64,000 nucleotides of DNA from Anaerolineaceae bacterium. GTDB taxonomy: Bacteria; Chloroflexota; Anaerolineae; Aggregatilineales; Phototrophicaceae. The notes under the pieces are model-generated. The model searched no databases. It had not been told where the DNA came from and saw only the letters and a list, made by a program, of their open reading frames with translations. Location of the stretch: NCBI GenBank assembly GCA_020634165.1, contig JACKCF010000006.1, positions 57,390-121,389 on the forward strand, in the 5' to 3' direction. The translations under genes and the position numbers were made by a program. This document shows, piece by piece, positions 28,626-36,839 of this stretch (positions within the stretch are counted from its first letter, which is position 1; every line of letters starts with the position of its first letter).

Positions 28626-30500
28626 ATGGGTAGGTATAACTTGGCAACGAGTGCAGAAAATCGACTTTTGCAGGATTATGAAGCACTGCGTCGGCGCGAG
28701 TACATGCTCATTGATGATCTTTTGGATGTACTGCCCAAAATTGAGAAATTGGGCGAAGAGCGCGTCGGCCAGGTACGCGACGCCATGTTCCATGCGGACC
28801 ATCCTTTCTTGATGGTTTTTGTTGGGCCGTTTAGCTCTGGTAAATCCAGCCTGATTAACGCACTTCTTGGTGCGGATTCACTACTCAAAATTGGCCCGAC
28901 CCCTACAACCGACCGCATCAGCATCCTGCGCTGGGGTGACGAGCAGCAGGATATGAACTCTGGCAGTCGTGTCGATACGGTCTTTTATCCGTCGCCCTTG
29001 CTGCGCAAAGTCAGCTTTGTAGATACTCCTGGTCTCGAATCGGTCTTCAAACATCACGAAGAAACCACACGTGGTTTCCTTCATCGCAGCGATGTTGTGA
29101 TGCTGGTCATGCTGGCAACCCAGGCCATGACCCAGGCCAACATCGACTACATGAAGACCCTGCGCGAGTATGGTAAAAAGATCATCATTGTCATCAACCA
29201 GGCCGATTTGTTGAACGCTGAAGAGCAGGAAACGGTTCGCCAGTATGTTAAAGACCAGACGCGCGATAACCTCGGCATTGAACCGCCAATATGGATGGTT
29301 AGCGCTAAACAGGGGCTGGCTGCACGCAGTGGTGGTAGCTTCGATGAAGCCCTTTGGCGGCAAAGTGGCATGCAGCAGTTCGAGGACTATATCGAGAAGC
29401 AGCTCAGTGATGCTGATCGTCTGCGCCAGAAACTGCAAACGCCGCTACAAATCGTGCAGAATGTGCATGGAGCGGCCCTGGAAGCGGTTAGAGGCAATCA
29501 GACTACCTTCGATCAGTATCGCAGCATTGGCGACAACATTGACCATCAACTGACATCACAGAAGCGTGCCCAGGACAAGGCCGTTCGCGATGCGATGGCC
29601 GAGGTTGAGACCAAATTCAAAGACAGCGCGGATCGTAGTGGCGAAGCATTCCATGATGTATTCCGGTTAGGGCGTGCGCTGCCATCGTTTGGGGGCGGCA
29701 TCATGGAGCTGTTCGGTATTGCGCGCTTGTTCCGCCGCAATGACCAGCCGACTTATATGGAGCAGTCATTCCGTAAATTCAAGGTTTTCGAGCCGATTGA
29801 TCAGCTACCGGAAGTGGTCGATAAGCTTGCCCCTCGTCTGGAAGGTCAGGACATGCAGGATATCGACAACCTTGTCGGTTACGGCCAGCGGGAAATGGAG
29901 CAACTGCCAGCCGAACTCAGTGACAAAATCATTGGTAAGATTCAGGCTCCTACCAGTTATGATCGCGAAGCATTGCTTGATGTGCGCGATTCGCTCGACC
30001 TGATTGAAGACGAAGCGCGCATCATCGAAACTGAGAAGGTCGAACTTGCTCGCCGTAACACGCTCCTGTATCTCGCCATCTGGGAACTAGTGACCATCAT
30101 TCTCCTGATTGCGCTGTTTGGGGCATGGAGCGCCCTGGATGCAGCCAGCGAACTGCCGATCAACATTATCGCATTGCTGATATTGCTTTCGGCTCTGGTT
30201 GGTGGGTTTGCTGCATTGCCATTGCGTGGACGGATGCTCCATGTTCAACATGCCAATCGCCTGAACAAACTTCAGGGCCGTTATATCGAGATTTTGCGGC
30301 AGGCAGCCGATAAACAGGTGGAATATGGTATGCAGTTGCGGCGTGATGCTATCGCCCCCCTGACGCGATTGGTAGAGGCCCAGGCTGCGATTCAGGATGA
30401 GCAGATGTCACAACTAAAATCTGCTGAACAGGAAATTCAGAAGCTGGAATCCGAATTGAATGCGTTTGGCAAGCGCAAACTGCTCGGTATTTCGTTATAG
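28626..30500 (+). CDS. Bacterial dynamin-like GTPase (1 of a tandem pair)
   Basis: 624 residues. GTPase motifs: G1 GPFSSGKSSLINALLG (~residue 63), G2 Thr in PTPTTDRIS, G3 VDTPGLES, G4 INQADLL. Helical stalk regions flank a membrane-interaction segment near residues 478-535 (LLYLAIWELVTIILLIALFG, LPINIIALLILLSALVGGFA), a two-helix hairpin, then a C-terminal coiled coil (IQDEQMSQLKSAEQEIQKLE). Dynamin-like proteins bend, tether or fuse membranes; bacterial members act in membrane repair, division or vesicle release. A second copy starts 16 bp downstream, so they probably work as a hetero-oligomer. Confidence 0.88.
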   Translation: MGRYNLATSAENRLLQDYEALRRREYMLIDDLLDVLPKIEKLGEERVGQVRDAMFHADHPFLMVFVGPFSSGKSSLINALLGADSLLKIGPTPTTDRISILRWGDEQQDMNSGSRVDTVFYPSPLLRKVSFVDTPGLESVFKHHEETTRGFLHRSDVVMLVMLATQAMTQANIDYMKTLREYGKKIIIVINQADLLNAEEQETVRQYVKDQTRDNLGIEPPIWMVSAKQGLAARSGGSFDEALWRQSGMQQFEDYIEKQLSDADRLRQKLQTPLQIVQNVHGAALEAVRGNQTTFDQYRSIGDNIDHQLTSQKRAQDKAVRDAMAEVETKFKDSADRSGEAFHDVFRLGRALPSFGGGIMELFGIARLFRRNDQPTYMEQSFRKFKVFEPIDQLPEVVDKLAPRLEGQDMQDIDNLVGYGQREMEQLPAELSDKIIGKIQAPTSYDREALLDVRDSLDLIEDEARIIETEKVELARRNTLLYLAIWELVTIILLIALFGAWSALDAASELPINIIALLILLSALVGGFAALPLRGRMLHVQHANRLNKLQGRYIEILRQAADKQVEYGMQLRRDAIAPLTRLVEAQAAIQDEQMSQLKSAEQEIQKLESELNAFGKRKLLGISL

Positions 30501-30515
30501 CCATTTGGGCATTCA

Positions 30516-32318
30516 TTGGATGACGAGGAAGGTAAAGTACCGGTGACGACGACTCTGATCGAAGAAGGCCCGATGGAAGCCTATCGTGAAAAAGCGATTA
30601 CGCTCGTAAACGATATCGCGACATCTCTGGCGGATATGGGCGATCATGCTGCGAATGACCGCAAGCGTCTGCGTGATGTCGCCCAGGACCTGACTGAGAT
30701 GTTCTTCATGGTCGCTGTGATTGGCGAATTTAACGCAGGTAAATCGACCTTTATCAATGCCATTTTAGGGGATCGGTTGCTGCCGACAGGCATCACGCCG
30801 ACGACCGAATATATTGAATTGATACGCTACAATGAGCAGCCACAGCGCGTCCCTGTAGTCCGTGAAGATGGCTTGCGTGAGTGGGCGCACCCCAACACAG
30901 GCGCGGAAGGTGTGGCCATCGTGGATACGCCTGGTACGGGGTCTGTTTTTGCCCGACATGAAAAAATCGCTAAAGACTTCCTGCATCGTAGCGACCTGGT
31001 GATTTTTGTCATTTCTGCCAAGCGCGCCTTTGCAGAAACAGAGCGTATGTATCTGGAGTTGGCCAAAAATTATGGCAAAAAGATCATTCTGGTTATCAAC
31101 CAGATTGATCTGCTCGATGAGGGCCAACAGCAGGAGGTCCGCCGCTTTATTGATAATCAGGTCAAGCAGCTCCTGAATCTTGATCCGCTAATCTTTATGG
31201 TCTCAGCCAAAAATGCCCTCGAAGTAGCTGAGTCAGAGCCAAATAGCACTGGTGACGCACATGGACTTGCTGCGGTACGGGCACATTTGCGCGGCCTCTA
31301 TCATGAATCACCGCCTGCACGGCAAAAGCTGATTTCCCAACTTGATACAGCGCTTCAACTTGTTCGGAAGTACAAGACAGAGTCGCAGCAGCACTCAGAT
31401 GTCGTCAATCTTGACGTCATCAAGGTGCGTGATGTTGAACGCGAGTTGGAACAGCAGTCAATGGGCCTTGAAGCCCGCATGAGAGACGCGGGCGAGAATA
31501 TCCGTGATGTTTTGGAAGGCGTTCGTCGTCGTGGCTTAACGTTTATCGAAGCCAATCTCAATATTCGACGTATTGGTCGGGGCATCAATCGTGAAGAACT
31601 TCAGGCCGAATTTGATGAAGCCGTGATTGGCCGTTCGCTTCAGGACATTAATGACAATGCTCGTGACTACGTAAACGCCGTCATCGATCAGAGCCGCCTG
31701 TATTGGCGCGGTGTGATTGATCGTCTCAATAAACTTCAGGACTTGATGGAGCAGGAAGTTGGGGGCCTGGATACAGCCATTTACAGCGAGCAGCGTGAGA
31801 GCTTGCAGCAAGCCATCCGCATTGCAGAAGCTGAATTGAAATCATACTCAAGTGGGCGCGTAGTTAACGATCTCCAGACAGTATTTACAAACAATCTCAA
31901 CAGCTTCCAGGGAAGCGCCTTGTTTACCCTGGGCGGTATTGTGACCATGGTCGTTGCTGTCGCGACGCCAGGTGGATTAGCGGCCTTCCCGCTGGTCATG
32001 CCTGCGTTGGTGATTGGTGCTGCTGTGACGGCGGTTTTCAGTGTGCCGATGCTGCGCTACCTGCGCAAAGTGGCCAGGGACACCAAGGATACATTTAATA
32101 CCAAAGTCGATGGCCTGATACAGAACTACGAAAAGGCGCTGGACGAGTTGACTCAGAAAGAGCGCATTCGCCTCAATCAGTATGGCACGCAGATTCTGAC
32201 GCCAATTTTTAGCCGTCTCGATGTGCTGTCCAGGCGATATGTCGAACAGAAAGCGACCTTCACGGAGTTCGAGGAAGTCATCAAAGCGCTCAAAGCCGAG
32301 ATCGAGGCGGGCGCTTAA
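30516..32318 (+). CDS. Bacterial dynamin-like GTPase (2 of a tandem pair)
   Basis: Up to 600 residues. GTPase motifs: GEFNAGKSTFINAILGD (~residue 68), GITPTTEYIE, VDTPGTGS, INQIDLLDE. A hydrophobic hairpin near residues 468-515 (LFTLGGIVTMVVAVATPGGL, FPLVMPALVIGAAVTAVFSV) is the likely membrane-inserting paddle, with coiled coils on both sides. Start is uncertain: TTG 30516 has no Shine-Dalgarno; GTG 30543 is preceded by GAGGAAGG with a 10-nt gap and is a good alternative (591 residues). It is related to, but clearly diverged from, its upstream neighbour. Its stop codon overlaps a promoter for the MgtC gene. Confidence 0.87.
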   Translation: MDDEEGKVPVTTTLIEEGPMEAYREKAITLVNDIATSLADMGDHAANDRKRLRDVAQDLTEMFFMVAVIGEFNAGKSTFINAILGDRLLPTGITPTTEYIELIRYNEQPQRVPVVREDGLREWAHPNTGAEGVAIVDTPGTGSVFARHEKIAKDFLHRSDLVIFVISAKRAFAETERMYLELAKNYGKKIILVINQIDLLDEGQQQEVRRFIDNQVKQLLNLDPLIFMVSAKNALEVAESEPNSTGDAHGLAAVRAHLRGLYHESPPARQKLISQLDTALQLVRKYKTESQQHSDVVNLDVIKVRDVERELEQQSMGLEARMRDAGENIRDVLEGVRRRGLTFIEANLNIRRIGRGINREELQAEFDEAVIGRSLQDINDNARDYVNAVIDQSRLYWRGVIDRLNKLQDLMEQEVGGLDTAIYSEQRESLQQAIRIAEAELKSYSSGRVVNDLQTVFTNNLNSFQGSALFTLGGIVTMVVAVATPGGLAAFPLVMPALVIGAAVTAVFSVPMLRYLRKVARDTKDTFNTKVDGLIQNYEKALDELTQKERIRLNQYGTQILTPIFSRLDVLSRRYVEQKATFTEFEEVIKALKAEIEAGA

Positions 32319-32343
32319 CATTTTCTTAAACTTCTGCTACAAT
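32315..32343 (+). promoter_or_regulatory. Sigma70-like promoter for the MgtC-family gene
   Basis: -35 TTAACA (32315-32320), 17-bp spacer, -10 TACAAT (32338-32343), each 5 of 6 to consensus. It overlaps the stop codon of the second dynamin gene, and the predicted start is near 32350. Confidence 0.6.
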
Positions 32344-32353
32344 CGAACATACC

Positions 32354-32383
32354 AGGGGCGTACCAACAGGTTACGCCCTTTTT
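32354..32383 (+). terminator. Terminator-like hairpin between the dynamin pair and the MgtC gene
   Basis: 7-bp core GGGCGTA/TACGCCC (32356-32362 with 32372-32378), extended by G-T and A-T pairs, 9-nt loop and five T. It ends the dynamin operon, but it also lies a few bases downstream of the predicted MgtC transcription start, so it might act as an attenuator there. Confidence 0.75.
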
Positions 32384-32412
32384 GATACGTACCAAGCAGA
32401 GGAGATGATGAA

Positions 32413-32859
32413 TTGTCACTCTATCTAGAAGCTGAAGCACTTTTACAGCTCGCTTTGGCTGCAATACTTAGTATGCTCATCGGCCTCAATCGTGAACGCA
32501 TGGGCAAAAGTGCCGGTATCCGTACGCACATGATGGTCGGTATGGGTGCGTGCCTCTTTACCTCTCTGTCCTTACATGGCTTCCTGGATGCCGACCCCTC
32601 TCGTGTTGCCAGTTCAGTTGTAACCGGAATTGGGTTCCTTGGTGCAGGCGTTATTGTAAAGCGTCATGGTGATATTCATGATCTCACAACGGCTGCAAGT
32701 ATCTGGATGGCCGCAGCGATAGGCATGGCCGTTGGGGTAGGTGCACTGCTCCTGGCATCAGGGGCAACTGTGCTCGCCTGGGTAACACTGGAAATTCTTC
32801 GTCACATCACCAAGGACCAGGATGGCGATTCGGTAATTGCTGAAGAGCATTTAGGGTAA
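32413..32859 (+). CDS. MgtC/SapB-family membrane protein
   Basis: 148 residues with about four or five membrane helices. Family motifs: AAILSMLIGLNRERMGKSAG and IRTHMMVGMGACLF, then VVTGIGFLGAGVIVK and LTTAASIWMAAAIGMAVG. MgtC proteins modulate the F-ATPase or Mg2+ homeostasis in some pathogens; in free-living bacteria the role is unclear. TTG start at 32413, supported by AGAGGAG 8-9 nt upstream; no ATG is in frame nearby. The 3' end overlaps the convergent deacetylase gene by 9 bp. Confidence 0.88.
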   Translation: MSLYLEAEALLQLALAAILSMLIGLNRERMGKSAGIRTHMMVGMGACLFTSLSLHGFLDADPSRVASSVVTGIGFLGAGVIVKRHGDIHDLTTAASIWMAAAIGMAVGVGALLLASGATVLAWVTLEILRHITKDQDGDSVIAEEHLG

Positions 32860-33888
32860 GTTGTGTATGCCTTTGATCTGCTCAATGAGCTTTGAGACGT
32901 CAGGTTCCTGGCCTTTGGCAGGTCCATAGGGATCGCTGACCTCGTCTTGTGCCAGCAGCGCATAACCAACATTGAGTATCCCATGTGATAGGGCCTGCAA
33001 ATCATAGCCGCCTTCCATTACGAATATGATCTTGCCACCACAGAATTCTTCGGCCATGCGCACCAGCTTTCGCGTCAGTTGGGCAAACCCCATCAGCGAA
33101 AGCTTCATATTCGCCAGGGGATCAACCCAATGGGCGTCAAATCCAGCCGATACCAGAATTAACTCAGGTTGATAGCGTTTTGCAGCCGGATAGATGATTT
33201 CATCGAATACAGCCGCGTAGTTTTCATCTCCTTGACCACCTGGCATGGGAATGTTAAGCGTGTAACCGTCTCCAGCACCAATGCCTGTTTGGTCGATATA
33301 CCCGGTACCTGGGTAAAAAGGTGATTGGTGTGTCGATATGAAATAAACACCTGGATCGTTGTAGAAAATATCCTGGGTCCCATTCCCGTGATGCACGTCG
33401 AAATCCACAATCAGGATGCGTTCAACCTGGTGAATACGTTGGGCAACCCTGGCAGCAACTGCAATGCTGTTGAGCAGGCAAAATCCCATAGCGCGGTTGA
33501 TCGTCGCGTGATGCCCTGGTGGTCGCACAACCACAAGGCCATTTTTCGCTTGTTGGTTAAGAACAGCTTCCGTCGCCTGCACAGTCGCACCAGCGGCCAG
33601 TCTGGCTATTTCATAGGATTCTGGCAAAGCATATGTATCGTGGTCGATCAGTACTAGGCGATCCTGTCCAGATATCTGGGCGAGTTGATTGATAAGTTCG
33701 TCAGAATGTGCAAGCCGCAGAACATCTGTCGCAACAGGCGTCGGTTGTAGGTGGTGTAAGTCATTCACAATTTTTGTGGCTTCGAGCAATTCCCAGACAG
33801 CCTGGACACGCCCTGGATGCTCTGGATGGGAATAGCCAGTGAATTCATGATCGGCAAAGCGGCTATCGGTGGCGTAAACGGTTGTCAT
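32851..33888 (-). CDS. Histone deacetylase/AcuC/APAH-family amidohydrolase
   Basis: 345 residues, standard length. Zn-dependent deacetylase signatures: SHPEHPGRVQA at the N-terminus, RPPGHHA (catalytic His pair), FDVHHGNGTQDIFY (Asp and His metal ligands), STHQSPFYPGTG, SAGFDAHWVDPLANM (Asp ligand), and MEGGYDLQAL. Bacterial members remove acetyl groups from proteins (acetoin utilisation, acetyl-CoA synthetase control) or from acetylpolyamines; the substrate here is not evident. Cytoplasmic. It converges on the MgtC gene. ATG at 33888. Confidence 0.92.
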   Translation of the reverse strand: MTTVYATDSRFADHEFTGYSHPEHPGRVQAVWELLEATKIVNDLHHLQPTPVATDVLRLAHSDELINQLAQISGQDRLVLIDHDTYALPESYEIARLAAGATVQATEAVLNQQAKNGLVVVRPPGHHATINRAMGFCLLNSIAVAARVAQRIHQVERILIVDFDVHHGNGTQDIFYNDPGVYFISTHQSPFYPGTGYIDQTGIGAGDGYTLNIPMPGGQGDENYAAVFDEIIYPAAKRYQPELILVSAGFDAHWVDPLANMKLSLMGFAQLTRKLVRMAEEFCGGKIIFVMEGGYDLQALSHGILNVGYALLAQDEVSDPYGPAKGQEPDVSKLIEQIKGIHNLP

Positions 33889-34101
33889 ACGGCTGAACTT
33901 CCATCAATGGTTTAGTGTGATGATAGTAAGTGAGAGACTTATAATGATACAATAGTCAGAATAGCTATCAACCATTCCTACGAAGGAGATATCCCGTTAT
34001 ACGATTAATAATCCTCTAAGTAACTTAACAAGTTTTTACTATTATTGAGGCGCCTTGCTAATAATCCCCAATGTTGTTTTAGGCGCTTGAAAGGTCGCCA
34101 A

Positions 34102-34160
34102 ACGTACTCTGGCAACACATCGTAACAATACAGCAAACTAATCTTATTTCCAGAGTACGT
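34102..34160. repeat. 11-bp inverted repeat with 37-nt loop in a gene-poor region
   Basis: ACGTACTCTGG (34102-34112) and CCAGAGTACGT (34150-34160) are exact inverse complements. They lie 26 bp upstream of a small ORF (34186). It could be an operator or an RNA stem in a leader; a TATAAT at 33940-33945 could be the promoter of that leader. Confidence 0.5.
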
Positions 34161-34185
34161 AAGTGACTTAGTTAGAGGGATTGCT

Positions 34186-34398
34186 ATGCAGCCTTTACAT
34201 AAACAAGCAACACATAACTGGCCCAACTTCACTATGATGACCGACAAGGAATTTGTAAGCTGGGTATCTTCTCTCACAACAGAATTCGTTTACGCGAATT
34301 TGCAATACCTGACTCGTCTGGTCACTGAGCGTTTTGGAGGCAATGCGTTGATTTCGACAGCAACGTATGAGTCTCCCAAGATCATTTTCGTTCAATAA
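34186..34398 (+). CDS. Possible small protein of unknown function
   Basis: 70 residues, ATG at 34186 with AGAGGG 6-7 nt upstream and an intrinsic terminator 56 bp after the stop, which together suggest a real gene. The product is soluble-looking with mixed composition (TDKEFVSWVSSLTTEFVYAN, LQYLTRLVTERFGGNALIST). No family is recognised. An antisense 90-codon frame (34005-34277) overlaps it and lacks such signals. The 297 bp between the deacetylase gene and this ORF hold an inverted repeat and an orphan Shine-Dalgarno-like AAGGAGA (33983-33989) without a start codon. Confidence 0.45.
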   Translation: MQPLHKQATHNWPNFTMMTDKEFVSWVSSLTTEFVYANLQYLTRLVTERFGGNALISTATYESPKIIFVQ

Positions 34399-34453
34399 AG
34401 TCCCCTCAATTACCAGCGAATAGTTCGCGATAATCTCAAACATCAAAATCACG

Positions 34454-34484
34454 AAAAGGCGGGTTTCCTGCCTTTTTGTTTTTC
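34454..34484 (+). terminator. Intrinsic terminator after the small ORF
   Basis: 10-bp stem (34454-34463 with 34467-34476, one G-T pair), 3-nt loop, followed by TGTTTTT on the plus strand. Confidence 0.75.
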
Positions 34485-34546
34485 CCTGACATTGCAACCC
34501 TATTCTGAACCTCTGCGTATTGCTTACTGGGGCAGGCAATTATCAT

Positions 34547-34575
34547 TTGACGCCTTTGCCACAATAAGGTATTAT
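34547..34575 (+). promoter_or_regulatory. Sigma70-like promoter with no downstream protein gene
   Basis: -35 TTGACG (34547-34552), exactly 17 bp, -10 TATTAT (34570-34575), each 5 of 6 to consensus. Predicted start near 34582. Confidence 0.6.
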
Positions 34576-34581
34576 TTAATT

Positions 34582-34702
34582 ACCCAATTAAACGGGTAAA
34601 ATAAATTTGCTATCTTCTCCAAGTAGGAATGTGGATGACGACACCACCCTGCTTGCGAACAACATGCGCGAGGGCACAGAAATGTGTCCTCATTTGTTTT
34701 TT
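34582..34702 (+). ncRNA. Candidate small RNA, about 120 nt
   Basis: Bounded by a good promoter and by an intrinsic terminator: 9-bp stem (34670-34678 with 34683-34691, one G-T pair), GAAA tetraloop, and a T-rich tail with TTTTTT to 34702. A 6-bp hairpin TTACCC/GGGTAA (34580-34585 with 34594-34599) lies at the 5' end. Open frames across it have no Shine-Dalgarno and read through the terminator. The 3' end is 12 bp from the end of the convergent glycosyltransferase gene, so the RNA might also act on that mRNA's 3' end. No known RNA family is recognised. Confidence 0.5.
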
Positions 34703-34714
34703 GTGGAAGAACGC

Positions 34715-36325
34715 CTAATCGGGCTGCGGGCGCCAGAATTGATAGGTGAATCCGTTCATTTCGATAGCTTCGTCTGGGCTATAGTTTTCAAGCACTGCTT
34801 CGAGGAAAGGCGTCGGGAAAAAGCTCGCACGTAGAATAATCAAAGCGACTTGTTTGTTTTCTACCATCTGTATCAGTTCAGTACCATCCCAGATAGGGTT
34901 CTCATCCGTGTTGTTGAGCGAAAGGTTGCGCAGTTGTGTAGGATTTGTAATCACGGGGCGGCCAGCCGCTAGCACAAAACCAGCATCTTCGCTGATAACA
35001 GGCCCATCTGTTGCTCGGATAAGCTCAACAATTTGATTTCCGGCCTCTATATCAGCCTGTGTTGTAAAGTGGCCGATGTTTGCATAGCCAACCACATCAT
35101 AACTGGCCGTGTCAAAATGCCGACCGCGTACATTGGGTTGAAGACCGAACGTATCCGCAATAGTATCGAAGAGGGCACCTTCTGTTGGCATCTTAAATGT
35201 GCTGATGCCATATATTACAAATAGTGTGGGAACAAGCACAGCCGCCGAAGTTTTTATGAACGTCCATATAGGCTGAAACAGAGTGCCGAATCGCTGCACG
35301 TAAATGCTTGCTGGCAGTGCATCGTCATGCCCAAATAGAGAACTTAGGGCGATTCCGGCAGCGATACACATGGCAGCAATGCTCGTACCATAGTAGCTAT
35401 CACCAGCGCCCCACGTCCCCGCACCTAATGCTCCCAGGACTGTCGCTGCCATCAACCAGACGCTGTAAAGCGATAATCGTCCGATAAATAGCTCATACAG
35501 GGCAAACAACACGGCTGGAATAATGAGTGCAAAATGCAGTTGTAACCACAATTTGGCGAGTCCAAACGCCTGCAATGGATCGAACTTATTGATGTTTGCC
35601 AGGATCGCCTGCCGCCACCATTCTCCATTTGTCGCGATGTTGAGGCCAACGAAAATTACGACCCCAATGCTGGCGAAGAATAGTCCCCACAAAAAGGCCC
35701 GTCTGGGATTTCGTAAGAACATCCACGCGAGGACGGCCAATGCTGTCACTGCCGCGAGTTGCTTGGTATATCCCGCTAAAACGAGTATCAGAAAGCCAAT
35801 CGCAATTTGCTTAGTGTTTTTTCGCGGAATGGCTTTAGCTAATATCAGTACAGCCACTGTCTCGAACATGACCATCGTCAAATGCTGCCGGAAAAGCGGT
35901 CCATTGTGATAAATCATATTGGACGATAAAAATGCTAATCCGCATAAAGACGCAATCCAGCGACGATTGCCGTCGCGATATACGGCATAGGCAATCAAAG
36001 TCGCCGTGATGAATGTGCCAATGAAGCTCAGAACCCGCCCAGTCCAATACTGGGGACCGAACATGGCGACGAGGGGTGCTGGGATGATGTGAAACAGCGG
36101 CGGATAATTACTGCTGTAAAAAGGGTAGATGTCTGTATTCTGGTATGGCCATTGGAACTGGCTGAACATGATCGTATCGACCAGCTCAAAGCCTTCGCCC
36201 TGATCGTAGTCATATGGGAACTGAAACAAGTTGACGGCATATGCGAGATATACCACCAGTGCAAACAGGAGAACGACCGTTGCTATGGTCATCAACCCGA
36301 CGTAGATCGAACGGCGTGCTGGCAT
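34715..36325 (-). CDS. GT-C-type membrane glycosyltransferase (ArnT/PMT-like)
   Basis: 536 residues with ~10-12 membrane helices over the first ~400 residues and a short soluble C-terminus. The first external loop carries the acidic pair expected for GT-C enzymes (FPYDYDQGEGFELVDTIMFS), followed by SSNYPPLFHII. Enzymes of this fold move sugars from polyprenyl-phosphate donors to lipids or proteins outside the membrane. ATG at 36325 overlaps the stop of the upstream 86-residue gene (ATGA), so the two are translationally coupled. It lacks the two C-terminal beta modules of the 24658 enzyme. Acceptor unknown. Confidence 0.8.
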   Translation of the reverse strand: MPARRSIYVGLMTIATVVLLFALVVYLAYAVNLFQFPYDYDQGEGFELVDTIMFSQFQWPYQNTDIYPFYSSNYPPLFHIIPAPLVAMFGPQYWTGRVLSFIGTFITATLIAYAVYRDGNRRWIASLCGLAFLSSNMIYHNGPLFRQHLTMVMFETVAVLILAKAIPRKNTKQIAIGFLILVLAGYTKQLAAVTALAVLAWMFLRNPRRAFLWGLFFASIGVVIFVGLNIATNGEWWRQAILANINKFDPLQAFGLAKLWLQLHFALIIPAVLFALYELFIGRLSLYSVWLMAATVLGALGAGTWGAGDSYYGTSIAAMCIAAGIALSSLFGHDDALPASIYVQRFGTLFQPIWTFIKTSAAVLVPTLFVIYGISTFKMPTEGALFDTIADTFGLQPNVRGRHFDTASYDVVGYANIGHFTTQADIEAGNQIVELIRATDGPVISEDAGFVLAAGRPVITNPTQLRNLSLNNTDENPIWDGTELIQMVENKQVALIILRASFFPTPFLEAVLENYSPDEAIEMNGFTYQFWRPQPD

Positions 36326-36585
36326 CAGGCAGGTTTATTTCTTAATGGGATGAGCAAAGCACCAATGACGGCTACCACGAATAAGATAGCCAATGCGGCT
36401 TGCTGTGCCGGACCTATGCCACCATCGCGACCGAAATCGACAATATCGATCCCAAGTATGCCAGCAAAACCGAGCACCCCTACCACAAGGAGAAAAATAC
36501 CGAGTTGGCGCTTGCTGACCGTATAGTGCTCGCTAAAGAATTCACGAATATCAGTCGTTTCTTGGATGTCATGCTCGTCTGACAT
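36325..36585 (-). CDS. Small two-helix membrane protein coupled to the glycosyltransferase
   Basis: 86 residues from ATG 36585, which has GGAG 7 nt upstream; an in-frame ATG at 36609 is less likely. An acidic N-terminus (MSDEHDIQETTDIREFFSEH) precedes two helices (LGIFLLVVGVLGFAGILGI and ALAILFVVAVIGALLIPL). The stop overlaps the start of the next gene, so it is probably a partner or accessory subunit of that glycosyltransferase. No family recognised. Confidence 0.7.
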   Translation of the reverse strand: MSDEHDIQETTDIREFFSEHYTVSKRQLGIFLLVVGVLGFAGILGIDIVDFGRDGGIGPAQQAALAILFVVAVIGALLIPLRNKPA

Positions 36586-36759
36586 TTTGTACTCCGATAC
36601 AGGCTGCACAACCTCGATTCTACCTGTTCAGGACCAATGTTTTGAATGTCGAACTTTTGCGAGCTGGATTTGTGCAATTCGCAAGTTTATCTCTTGGCAT
36701 AATTACCATTTATGATCCTCGTTGACCGTGTTATGCTTGCCGACGAAAATCCAAGCGTA

Positions 36760-36787
36760 TTGACATTTTCTAAATCAGTGTTATAAA
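36760..36787 (+). promoter_or_regulatory. Promoter of aspS
   Basis: Perfect -35 TTGACA (36760-36765), 16-bp spacer, -10 TATAAA (36782-36787), predicted start near 36794 with a ~46-nt leader containing AGGAG. I see no T-box features in this leader. The rest of the 36586-36759 gap holds nothing else recognisable. Confidence 0.75.
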
Positions 36788-36839
36788 CCTCTTTGGATTC
36801 TTCTGAACCATTGATGCCTCTCAGGAGTATTAAAGTCTC

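Noticed and set aside
34607..34834. 75-codon rightward ORF across the candidate small RNA
   Set aside because: It reads through the terminator hairpin and antisense into the glycosyltransferase gene, without a Shine-Dalgarno.
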